Translations under genes and position numbers: made by a program
The notes under the pieces: model-generated
Told to the model about the DNA's origin: nothing
The model's input: only the letters and a program-made list of their open reading frames with translations
Databases searched by the model: none
Source of the DNA: Vicia villosa
Lineage: Eukaryota > Streptophyta > Magnoliopsida > Fabales > Fabaceae
Length of the DNA stretch: 64,000 nt
Direction of reading: 5' to 3'
Assembly: GCF_029867415.1 (NCBI RefSeq)
Contig: NC_081184.1
Location: forward strand, 110,328,226 to 110,392,225
Shown: positions 34,882 to 45,449 of the stretch, in pieces
Layout of the letters: each line of letters starts with the position of its first letter
How positions within the stretch are numbered: the stretch's first letter is position 1

Positions 34882-37800
34882 TCACTGCTTCTGATTGTCA
34901 TTCTTTAGGAATGATCTTGTTCTGATAGGATCATTTTTCTTCCCAAGAATCACATCTTCTGAATGAGCTGAAGCAAGTCTAGGTGATCTTCTGACTGTTG
35001 GCTCTTCTGAAATCCTGAGATTCTCTAAAGATGCAGCAACTTGATCTTCTGATCCATTGCTTCTGAGACTATCAGCTTCTGCAGCTTTGCTTCTTGGTTC
35101 TACTGCTTCTGATATATCAATATCAAAATCTGCAAAATTCTCAAACTGCTATGGTTTTTCAAGACCAAGCTTATCATCAAACCTGATATTGATTGATTCT
35201 TCTACAATCAATGTTTCAGTATTGTATACTCTGTAGCCTTTAGAGCGTTCAGAATATCCAAGAAGGAAACACTTTTGTGCTTTAGAATCAAACTTACCAA
35301 GATGATCTTTAGTATTCAGAATAAAACATACACATCCAAAAGGATGGAAATATGAAATGTTGGGCTTTCTGTTCTTCCACAATTCATAAGGAGTCTTATT
35401 TAGAATAGGTCTGATAGAGATTCTATTCTGAATATAACACGCAGTGTTTATTGCTTCTGCCCAGAAATGCTTAGCCATATTGGTTTCATTGATCATGGTT
35501 CTGGCCATTTCTTGTAGAGTCCTATTCTTTCGCTCTACAACTCCATTTTGCTGTGGAGTTCTAGGGTAAGAGAAATCATGGGCAATACCATTTTCTTTGA
35601 AGAACTCCTCAAAGAATCTGTTCTCAAATTCGCCACCATGATCACTTCTGACCTTTATGATCTTGCACTCCTTCTCAGATTGGATCTGAGTGCAGAATTC
35701 AAAGAACACTGAATGAGACTCATCCTTGTGTTTCAAGAACTTTACCCATGTCCAGCGGCTATAATCATCTACGATGACTAATCCATATTTCTTCCCTCTG
35801 ACAGATGCTGTTTTGACTGGGCCAAACAGATCAATGTGCAAGAGTTCTAACGGCCTTGAGGAAGAGACAACATTCTTAGACTTGAATGCAGGTTTGGAGA
35901 ACTTGCCCTTCTGACATGCTTCACAAAGAGCATCTGATTTGTATTACAGATTAGGGAGTCCTCTGACCAGATTTAGTTTGTTAATCTGAGAAATCTTTCT
36001 CAAACTAGCATGACCTAATCTTCTGTGCCAGACCCATTGCTCTTCAGAAACAGACATAAGGCAAGTCACCTTCTGCTTCTCAAGATCTGAAAGATCAATC
36101 TTATAAATGTTGTTCTTTCTCTTGCCTGTAAATAGAATTGAGCCATCCTTCTGACTTACAGCCTTGCAAGACTTTTGATTGAAGATTATATCATAACCAT
36201 TGTCACTTAATTGACTTATGGACAATAAGTTATGCGTTAATCCTTCTACAAGAAGTACATTAGTTATGGAAGGAGAGTTACCAAGACTTATGGTTCCAGA
36301 GCCAATTATTTTGCCCTTCTGATCTCCTCCAAACTTGACTTCTCCACCTGGTTTAAGCACCAGGTCTTGGAATGTAGACCTTCTTCCCGTCATGTGTCGC
36401 GAGCACCCAGAGTCTAGGTACCATGACATTTTGCTTTTTGTCCTCTTTGCCGCCAAGGATATCTGCAACAGAAATTATCTTCTCCTTAGGTACCCACAAT
36501 TTCTTGGGTCCTTTCTTGTTAGTTCCCCTCAAGTTCTAATTGAACTTGGGTTTAGCAAAATATTTAGCAGGAGGAACAGCATGATATTCTTTAGGTTTGT
36601 CAGCATGATATTTCTTAGGATGTGTCACATGCTTCTTGGTGTGAACAGTGTTAAACTTCTGTGCATGTGAAGTGAGCCTAATATCATGTGCATGGCCATA
36701 TTTGAACTGATCATACAATGGCTTGTATGTGATCTTCAGATCATCAACAGGTTCAAATTTATGTGAGGTATCACCCTCATAGCCAAAACCAAACCTTCTG
36801 TTTCTAGAAACACCATATATCATAGAAGCAAGATGACTTCTGCCAATACTTCTAGATAGGAACTTTCTGAAGCTCGAGTCATATTCTTTCAGAATATGAT
36901 TGAGACTTGGAATGGATTTTTCTGTTTCAGAAGGAGATCCACTATCTTTGGATAGATTTAAAACTTTTTCCTTCAGTTCAGAATTTTCCACTTCCAGCTT
37001 CTTAGTTTCAAATTCAAACTACTTCTTCAGCTTTTTGTATTTGATACTAAGATGAGCCTTGAGTTCCAGAAGTTCTGTTAAACTGGAAACTAACTCTTCT
37101 CTAGATAGTTTAGAAAATACCTCTTCAGAATCTGATTCTGATGTAGATTCTGATCCATCATCTTCTGTAGCCATCAGCGCGAAGTTGGCTTGTTCTCCTT
37201 CAGAGTCTGATTCTGATTCTGATTCAGAATCATCCCATGTTGCCATAAGACCTTTCTTCTTATGAAACTTCTTCTTGGGATTCTCCTTCTGAAGTTTTGG
37301 ACACTCGTTCTTGTAATGTCCAGGCTCATTGCACTCATAGCAGACAGCCTTCTTCTTGTCAGATCTTCTGTCACCAGAAGATTCTCCTCGTTCAAATTTC
37401 TTTGAACTTCTGAAGCTTCTGAACTTCCTTTGCTTGCTCTTCCAGAGTTGGTTTACCCTTCTGGAGATCATGGACAGTTCATCTTCTTCTTCAGATTCTG
37501 ATTCTTCAGGATCTTCTTCTCTAGCCTGAAAAGCGTTAGTGCATTTTTTAACATTAGATTTTAATGCAATAGACTTACCTTTCTTCTGAGGCTCGTTTGC
37601 ATCCAGCTCTATTTCATGGCTTCTCAAGGCACTGATAAGCTCTTCCAAAGAAACTTTATTCAGATTCTTTGCAATCTTGAATGCTGTTACCATTGGACCC
37701 CATCTTCTGGGTAAGCTTCTGATAATCATCTTTACATGATCAGCCTTGGTGTAGCCTTTATCCAGAACTCTTAATCCAGCAGTTAGCGTTTGAAATCTTG

Positions 37801-38278
37801 AGAACATCCTCTCAATGTTTTCATCATCCTCCATCTTGAAGGCTTCATATTTCTGGATTAGAGCAAGAGCTTTAGTCTCCTTGACTTGAGCATTTCCCTC
37901 ATGGGTCATTTTCAATGACTCATATATATCATAGGCAGTTTCCCTGTTAGATATCTTCTCATACTTAGCATGAGAGATAGCATTCAGCAAAACAGTCCTA
38001 CATTTATGATGATTCTTGAAAAGCTTCTTCTGATCATCATCCATTTCTTGCCTCGTAAGCTTTACGCCACTAGCTTTCACTGGATGTTTGTAACCATCCA
38101 TCAGAAGATTCCATAGTTCACCATCTAGACCAAGAAAGTAACTTTCCAGTTCATCTTTCCAGTATTCAAAGTTTTCACCATCAAATACTGGTGGTCTAGT
38201 ATAACCATTGTTACCATTGTATTGCTCAGCAGAGCCAGATGTAGATGCAGGTGGGTCTGTTGGAATTTCACCAGCCAT
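34882..38278 (-). pseudogene. Copia-2 gag-protease-integrase polyprotein with an intron-like segment
   Basis: Starts MAGEIPTDPP at 38278. UBN2-type gag, knuckle CYECNEPGHYKNEC, then at 37120-36463 a 658-bp segment with GT at its start (GAAGAG|GTATTT) and TTGCAG at its end. After it come protease (WYLDSGCSRHMTG, intact DSG), pre-integrase (WVWHRRLGHASLRK) and integrase (DLFGPV, VIVDDYSRWTWVKF, SDHGGEFEN, PQQNGVVERKNRT). The segment contains stops near 37019 and 36536 and changes frame; removing it joins gag and protease in one frame. Two other nonsense changes lie near 35944 and 35149. The frame ends at 34882-34884 after DPIRTRSFLKND; there is no RT. The intron-like segment resembles sequence (FGFGYEGDTSHKFEP) that is coding in related elements, so it may be an exonic intron. 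Confidence 0.85.
36463..37120 (-). other. GT-AG intron-like segment in Copia-2, absent from Copia-1
   Basis: Minus strand: donor GAAGAG|GTATTT at 37121/37120 and acceptor TTCTGTTGCAG|ATATCC at 36463/36462. Copia-1 has GAAGAGATATCC at 30592-30603, the exact spliced product. Length 658 (not a multiple of 3). Confidence 0.8.
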
Positions 38279-38349
38279 CTTTTACTGAAGCGTTTTTCTC
38301 TTCCTGAATCTTTTCTAAACACGGTTAAGTGCTTGCACCTTAGAACCGG

Positions 38350-38362
38350 CGCTCTAATGCCA
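38350..38362 (-). promoter_or_regulatory. Copia-2 primer binding site
   Basis: Minus-strand TGGCATTAGAGCG, two bases from the LTR. It is one base different from the Copia-1 site (ATTAGAG versus ATCAGAG). Confidence 0.75.
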
Positions 38363-38364
38363 AT

Positions 38365-39568
38365 TGAAGGATAGAAAAACACTTAGAAAGGGGGGGTTTG
38401 AATAAGTGTAGTCTAAAAACTTGAACGATAAAAACAATTTGCACAGTTATTTTTATCCTGGTTCGTTGTTAACTAAACTACTCCAGTCCACCCCCACGGA
38501 GTGATTTACCTCACCTGAGGATTTAATCCACTAATCGCAACAGATTACAATGGTTTTCCACTTAGTCCACGACTAAGTCTTCTAGAGTATCCTGATCACA
38601 ACCTGATCACTCTAGGAACAAATGCTTAGACACAAGCTAAGACTTTCTTAGAGTATCCTGACCACCACGTGATCACTCTAATTACAACTGCTTAGACACA
38701 AGCTAAGACTTCCTAGAGTATCCTGATCAACACTTGATCACTCTAGTTACTTACAAATTAATGTAATCAATTCTAAGAGTATTACAATGCTTCTGAAAAG
38801 CTATAATCACAACAGTGATATTTCTCTTAACGTTTAAGCTTAATCTCACTAATATATTACAACAGCAATGTAGTGAGCTTTGATGAAGATGAAGTTTGAG
38901 AGCTTTGATTTGAACAGCGTTTAAGCAAGTTAATATTCACAAAAATCGTCAACCTTGCTTCTCATCAGAACTTCATACTTATAGGCACTTGAGAAGATGA
39001 CCGTTGGGAGCATTTAATGCTTTGCGTATTCCGTACAGCATTGCATTTAATGTTTCACGCTTTTGTCAACTACCTCGAGCCTTGTTCACGCTGTGTCTAC
39101 TGACGTTGCCTTTAATAGCTTCTAACGTTCCTTTTGTCAGTCAGCGTAGCCTGCCACCTGTACTTTCTTCTGATCTGATGTTTGTGTATACAACGTTTGA
39201 ATATCATCAGAGTCAAACAGCTTGGTGCATAACATCTTCTTGTCTTCTGACCTTGAAGTGCTTCTGAGCGTGATACCATGAGAACTTCAGTGCTTCTGCT
39301 TTTGAACTCAAGTTCTTCTGATGCTTCCATAGACCCATGTTCTGATTCTGCTTTGACCATCTTCTGATGTCTTGCCAGACCATGTTCTGATGTTGCATGC
39401 TGAACCTTCTGAGTCAAAGCTTCTGAGCGCTGATTTGTGCATACTCTTTATATATTTCCTGAAAGGGAAATTGCAATGTATTAGAGTACCACATTATCTT
39501 ACACAAAATTCATATCCTTGTTATCATCAAAACTAAGAATATTGATCAGAACAAATCTTGTTCTAACA
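38365..39568 (-). repeat. Copia-2 5' LTR
   Basis: 1204 bp, TGAAGGATAG...TTCTAACA, followed by TTTAA (39569-39573). G run of 7 versus 9 in its partner. Confidence 0.92.
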
Positions 39569-40487
39569 TTTAATTCCTCTACTCCTTCTTCAATGTTCAA
39601 ATCCAATCTTCCAAATATATTGAGATTCCACCATCTCAATCTGTCCCTTATGTGTTTAATCTTTTCCTTAAGGACATAAGCACTAGTTCCTTTACATTGA
39701 AACGAATTACATTCCTCTCTTACAAAATTCTCCAACTCAGGATGTTTGTACCAGCAGTTGAATACCTTGAACGACTTAGCTCCCCAGTCCTTATTGCAAG
39801 TTTTCACCCAAATAGGCCTGTGGTATGATATGTCTCTAGTCCTAGAGACCTGAGCCACAACCTTCCACATATTGATTATTCCTTCCGTCATCAGAAACCT
39901 ACCAATTCTGCTTCTTGCATTACCACTTGACTTTATCCAAGTATATTTATTTCCAATAACCAGTAAATCCACCACCTCCAATAATTCAATCAGTCTTGCG
40001 AATTCCTCCATCTCTGTTCTATTTGCCGGACCCCTCCCAATTCTCTCATCCTCCACCTTAATAGCATTAAAGTCACCTCCAATTATCCATTCACCACTTG
40101 GGAATTTATGTTTCCAATCCAACAATTGACTCCATAGAACTCTCTTATCAGCAAGTACACATGGGGAGTAAACATTGATAAAATAGCAGTTAGTACATTT
40201 CCAATAAGCATTCACACCTAGCAGACCTTTTGCTTTGAAACTGAATTCAGCCCTAATCACATCCTTCCTCCATATTGTTACCAACCCACCAGACTGCCCT
40301 TCAGACTCCACAGCCGACCATTCACATTCCTCCCCCCCAAGCTTCTAATGAAACTATCATCCATCTTTTTTATTTTTGTTTCTTGAAGATAGCATATGTC
40401 CGCCTTGGCTTTTCTCAAAATCTGTTGAATCCTCTTTCTCTTGACCAAGTTCCCACCCCCTCTGATATTAAAAGATATACAATTCAT
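39569..40487 (-). pseudogene. LINE ORF2, N-terminal endonuclease domain
   Basis: Starts MNCISFNIRGGGN at 40487, with the first base of its ATG overlapping the ORF1 stop (ATGA, 40484-40487). Apurinic-type endonuclease motifs are visible: CYLQETKI (catalytic Glu), a WIIGGDFNAI stretch, and ISYHRPIWV where active enzymes have SDH, so the catalytic Asp is replaced by Tyr. A frameshift lies in the G run near 40331. It continues after Copia-2 at 20647. Confidence 0.88.
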
Positions 40488-42577
40488 TGGACATAATTTT
40501 TCTCCACCATGCTCTCTTCAAAACATTGTCTTTCCCTGGCTTCTATGTCTCTTACAATCCCCTCAAAAACTTCATCATCCTCGTCACCTTCCACCCCTAA
40601 GTCTTTAATTAATCTCCATACCTTTTTTGGAACCCCTTCTAGTGCTTTCCAGATCCTTTTATTTCCTTGAATCATTCCGGAATCAGTTACTGATTCACCA
40701 CAAAAGGTTGAGTTCTTCGATCCTCCTGTGGATGAACCTTCAGAAGCTCCACGAGCCGGAGACGAAATGAGAGGACAGCGAATGTTGTTATCTTGAGACT
40801 GAAGAAGTGAAGAGAAATACGATGGTGCAAATGAGATTTTTAAGTTATCATAAATCTGCACCAATTGTTTATTTTTCTTGGGCCTAGGTGTATTAGCAGG
40901 CCCAAAAGATGATATTTGATCCGATCTAGTTTGTGACTGATTCTCCACAAATCCAACGCACTCATCATGGCCCACCAGACTTTTATCTTTGGACTTTGTA
41001 CAACATTGTTGCTGACAAAAACTAGGTATCACACGATCTTCAAGAATTGACTTATCAGGTTGATAGGCATTTAATGATCTCTCTCCATCAGCATTAAATG
41101 GTTATTCATCTCCAAGCATATAACTTGCCCCCTTGCTCTGAACATCCCCTGAAGCCATCACCTTTTCCGTCATAGGTTGATTAGTTTTCTCCAATTGTTT
41201 CTGAACCTCTAAGTCCTCACTGCTCCTTGCAGCCATTGTAGCCTTAGTGTTATCATGCAAGTTCCCCATCCCCTCTGACACATTGGTGCTGTCTCCAATA
41301 TCTTTTTCAAATGAGTCTCCGCCTTCCCCCCTAGTCACCCTCCTCATCTTCCGATGAGCCACCGTCACTCACTCCATTCTCCCACTGTTTTGGGATCACT
41401 ATCCTCTTAGGACCATGTGAGTCCTCAACCAGCTTAATACTGTAAGTATTATCATTCACCCCAATGTTAATACTCTCACTCAAGACCATGGAGTATTTCG
41501 TTCGGATTAGAAATCTTGCAACATCCATCCTTTCCCCTCCATTGTTTCCTGATCCATACACATAAAGACTCCAACAGGTTTTGAAATGAATTCGAAAAAT
41601 TCTTTTTTCCAAACGTGGCATGGAAGACCGAAGCACCGCATCCATGTTAGCCTTTCATTATCCACATCTTCCGGAGACCATGGATGGATGTTAGAGAACC
41701 ATTTGTTTATCCACACAACCTCATCTTTGATCAACTATTTAATCTCTCCTTCCTCAGCTTCTTCAAGTAGTACTAGATTAGCCCCCACGGGCGTTGCAGT
41801 GATAGTGAAGTAACCTTCAGCATGTAACGCTTCTTGTATATTGTATGTCATGCCCGGTTCTTCCACCACTCCCACATAAGCCTTCTCAAATCTTAGCATA
41901 TCTTTCATCTCCACATCAAACTGTAGATGAATAAACTTAGGTCTTCTTTCTCTCGTGTTTCCTCCCTCCACCTTCTTATTACATAGCCCTATGTCTTCCT
42001 TCACAACTTGTGCATAAGAAGCCTTCCCAAAAGCATGTTGTTTTTGAATATTCATCACCACAACATTCTCTCCCCCAGCCCGCTTCATGTTGGTGTTATT
42101 CTTCTTTGCTCCCTCCCTTCTTTGGAATCTTGGTACGTTTGCATGAAGTTTTTTACCCAGTATAGTAATGTTGTCCAACTCCATTTCTAATCTTTTCACA
42201 TCCCCCACTTTCCGGTATCTAACGAAACCATAACGCTTACCCCATTTGTCCCTTCTAGGAGGGATCACGACCTCAGCAACCAGTCCATATTCTACAAAGA
42301 TGTCAAACATCTCCTTTGAACCATAAGACTCCAGGAACTCAGAGAAGAAGAAGCTTGTATTTTCCTGATCTCCGTCTATATTCCCTTTGCCTCTCCTCAA
42401 ATTCCACTTATGATTATTATTTCCTCCCAGTAACCACTTCTTCTTTTCCACCACCTTCCAACCACCATTTTTTCCTTCGTAACCTTCCTCATGTGTTTCT
42501 CTCCACTCTCTCTCCTGCTTCTCCCTCCTGTCTCTCTCCTGCTTCTCTCTCCTTTCTCTCTCTTCTTTCTCTCTCAT
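40484..42577 (-). pseudogene. LINE ORF1 (RRM-type gag-like RNA-binding protein)
   Basis: Starts MREKEERERREKQ with an Arg/Glu coiled stretch, then an RRM: TSFFFSEFLESYGSKEMFDIF and RYGFVRYRKVGDVKRLEMEL (RNP-like aromatic residues). An in-frame TAG lies at 41735-41737. The downstream DUF4283-like part (TWMRCFGLPCHVWKKEFFEF) continues with frame changes near 41540 and 41350 and a further break near 41100. The last frame (41032-40484) ends ...KNYVQ and overlaps ORF2. Plant LINE ORF1 proteins usually bind RNA and assemble particles. This copy is degenerate. Confidence 0.85.
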
Positions 42578-42681
42578 ACTTTTTATTAAGTTATTGTTTT
42601 AATTTCGGTACGACAGAGGGGAGATTGATCAGAAAGATTAACACTTTAACGCTTAAATTAAAGTGTGAGAGAAATAATGCG

Positions 42682-42683
<2 letters not shown>

Positions 42684-42775
<92 letters not shown>
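42684..42775. repeat. (TA)n microsatellite
   Basis: Long uninterrupted TA tract just upstream of the LINE 5' end. Confidence 0.97.
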
Positions 42776-42777
<2 letters not shown>

Positions 42778-42862
42778 TCTTTATATGAGAATGTGATAAT
42801 GAATCTGAACCATTAAATTTTAAAATAAATAGTGGAGATTATGTGTGATTCTTTTATTATCT

Positions 42863-42867
<5 letters not shown>

Positions 42868-42941
<74 letters not shown>
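42868..42941. repeat. (TA)n microsatellite
   Basis: Second TA tract about 90 bp from the first; the intervening sequence is unique. Confidence 0.97.
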
Positions 42942-42947
<6 letters not shown>

Positions 42948-43124
42948 ACAAATTTATTATTTGTTAAAAGTAAATTGCGGTGGTTTCGGAAGACTAAATC
43001 TTTAGTTTTACTTGCATGGTAGTTATTTATTGTGTGCATAGAAGATTCTCGAAGAATTGATCAATGTGGTCAATGCAACAATAATGGTAGTATTTTGTCT
43101 GAAATCCATGTGTAATATGGAGAA

Positions 43125-43309
43125 GGGTCATGCTAACATGTGCCTTAAGGGCACATGTTAAGGATACTATAATTAGAAAAATTTAAATATAATTAAATGC
43201 AATAAAGTCATATTTAAAGTTTCGATACATTGAATGCACGCATTCCAAGAAAATATTTCTATAAATATCTCATTAACTTGTGCCCTTGGAGCACATGTTA
43301 GCTTTTCCC
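43125..43309. mobile_element. Mutator-type MITE, 185 bp
   Basis: Terminal inverted repeats beginning GGGTCATGCTAACATGTGCC (left) and GGGAAAAGCTAACATGTGC (right, read inward). Perfect 9-bp target duplication TATGGAGAA at 43116-43124 and 43310-43318. AT-rich, non-coding. Confidence 0.85.
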
Positions 43310-43957
43310 TATGGAGAATTATATAATTTGCAGTGAAGGTTTATTAAACTGACTGCATTTCTCTATTTATGCAAAAATAATTTTCCACTTAAAATTTGTG
43401 TTCAAAATGTTCACAATCTATTAGTAATCCTTCCAAAAATTTGTTGACTTTATTTTTTTTAAGTAATGTGTACGCAACAAACAAAACAGTAATATATCAC
43501 ACATAGTATACGGCTACGCATGCATGTGGATTTCACAAATGGGTCCTACGTACTGCTGGCCATACTTGATGTTCTTTTTTGTTGCAAAGCAATACGTGAT
43601 GTTGTTAATTTCAATTGAACTTAGGATTCCCAAGTTTTGAATAACAACAACCCGAGTTATGCGATTAGGTAAGCTTCGTTTTTTGGGATGTATGTATTAA
43701 TGGAAATAAAGTTAAAATGAATGTGATAAAAGGGTTTAGTTTCAATTAATTGGACAAGCTTCATGGAATTCACCAAAGGTTTTAATAAAAAATTTGTGTG
43801 TGTGTGAGATTCTAAATTAACTTAAAAGGAGGACCACATCAGTGGCTTTATTTTCATATGTTTTTATATGACTTTAACTTGACTTTAAATGTTACCATTT
43901 ATTTAAAAAGGACATATTCATAATAAATTTATGACTTTTACATACATATTTAACTAT
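43310..43957. other. Intergenic, nothing recognised
   Basis: AT-rich unique-looking sequence between two MITEs; no ORF, hairpin or repeat that I can support. Confidence 0.5.
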
Positions 43958-44190
43958 GGGTTTTTCTAACCTATGCAACATTGCATAGGACAAGGGCAAT
44001 TAATAAATTATTTTTTTTCATATAAATTTTCATATTATTTTTCTTTTGAAAAATAATCTTTTATATTTTCTCTCTCCTAGTCAATTAATGGATGAACATA
44101 AATAAATATAAATATGGTAATTTATATTTAAAAAAGTGGTGCATTAATTGTCTCTTATCCTATGCAAGGTTGCATAGGTTAGAAAAACCC
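43958..44190. mobile_element. Mutator-type MITE, 233 bp
   Basis: Inverted ends GGGTTTTTCTAACCTATGCA and its complement, about 30 bp, each also containing a small palindrome (TATGCAA...TTGCATA). Perfect 9-bp target duplication TTTAACTAT at 43949-43957 and 44191-44199. Confidence 0.88.
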
Positions 44191-44606
44191 TTTAACTATT
44201 AAAATTTTTAATACATTTATGACTTAACTGTAATTAATTTCAACTTCTTACCCAAAACATCTCAAGCAATATACAATTATAAATATCTTTTCATATGGAA
44301 ATTAAAACAACAGCATGAAAATAGAAAGGTACTATAGTTATTTTGAGAAATTGACGTTTCAAGATATTAAATTCAAGAAATGTACGATATGTATTAAATA
44401 TATCAACAAAAATAATTCAATTATATCTTCTCCTTTTTTTTCTTAATGGAGCCATGCTATGTGTCGCGAATAAATGTTTCACGAAAATTCACGATCAATT
44501 AGCTACTACGTCTTTTTTTGGTAACAATCTCCATTAAAATTTTTCTAAGCATCACCTCTTAATAAAACTTTCTCACTAATTATTAATGGGTTACCACTTT
44601 ATTTTT

Positions 44607-44800
44607 TTAAAAAAAAATTACAAATAACCAACTTTTAAAAAAAAATTACCCAAAAAATCAGGTTTTGAAAAAAATTACCTGGATAATCAGGTTTGAAAGG
44701 TACCCTACACATATGAGCCACCTCCCATGGCGCCATAGTGTTAATTTTTGTTCATATGCGCCACCCCAGGTGGCGCCATAGTGTAAGGGGAGTTTTTAAA
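44607..44800 (+). repeat. Left terminal inverted repeat of the PMD-carrying element
   Basis: About 190 bp, matching the reverse complement of 48840-49031 with scattered differences. Contains the 20-bp palindrome GCGCCACCCCAGGTGGCGCC-type sequence near 44758-44777. Confidence 0.75.
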
Positions 44801-44934
44801 GCCACCTCGGATGGCGCCAATGTGCTGCATTTTTTTTTTTGTTTTTTAATATTTTAAAAAAAAAGAAAACCTACTAAATAAATAATTAGAATATATTGCG
44901 GGAATATATATTAATGATATAAGACCATGCATTA

Positions 44935-45045
44935 CAACTGGAAATACGGGTAAAACATTACAAATATGGGAAAAACATTACAAATACGGGAAAAACATTA
45001 TAAATACGGGAAAAATATTACAAATACGGGAAATACGGGAATATA
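44935..45045. repeat. Tandem repeat, about 20-bp period (ACATTACAAATACGGGAAAA)
   Basis: Five or six imperfect units just inside the left inverted repeat. Confidence 0.8.
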
Positions 45046-45449
45046 TTTTTAAAAAACATTAAAATTATTCTAATCGCGACCCTTATGACCGTCAATTCCG
45101 CAAGAAGGCGTTGTTCGGATCAGTTGGAAAGGTGGTAGACGACCCCCTAGTCCTTGGATGTTCTCGTTGTGTTTGGGTAGGTGGGCCTCGGATTAGCCCC
45201 TACTGTCAAATAGTCGGGTCCCCATGCCCTCAAAGATTGGTCGTGGTGGTGGGGTCGCCTCGTATGGTTGGTAAAACCCAATGCTTGAGTTGCCTTGGAA
45301 AAAAGGCATTGCTTGTTAGGGTGTGGTGTAGCTGTATTGTTGTTGTTGTGATTGTTGGGAGCTATGGTAAAGTGACGATTGCGGGATCATTGGCTCGTTT
45401 GGATCGTACTCGTCATCTGGGCCCATGTCGGAGTTGGGTTGCCTAGTGG

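Larger units (their letters stand above)
20648..39568 (-). mobile_element. Copia-2: RT-less Copia LTR retrotransposon inserted in the LINE
   Basis: Minus-oriented. LTRs are 20648-21855 and 38365-39568. The target duplication is TTTAA at 20643-20647 and 39569-39573, both within LINE ORF2. The primer site and polypurine tract lie next to the expected LTRs. Once the nested element (23478-32999 plus its AAGGG duplication) is removed, the element is about 9.4 kb: LTR, gag, protease, integrase, accessory ORF, repeat-rich tail, LTR. No reverse transcriptase or RNase H region is present. A hand count gives about 8 substitutions between the two LTRs, so the insertion looks recent. Confidence 0.92.

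Noticed and set aside
20649..38400. Poly-G runs in the four Copia LTRs (9, 13, 8, 7)
   Set aside because: Homopolymer slippage or sequencing noise explains the length differences.
42316..42816. 166-codon plus ORF ending in an (IY)n run
   Set aside because: Antisense to LINE ORF1 and then a TA microsatellite translation.
45111..45446. 111-codon plus ORF
   Set aside because: Mostly antisense or adjacent to the Gln-rich PMD tail; no domain.
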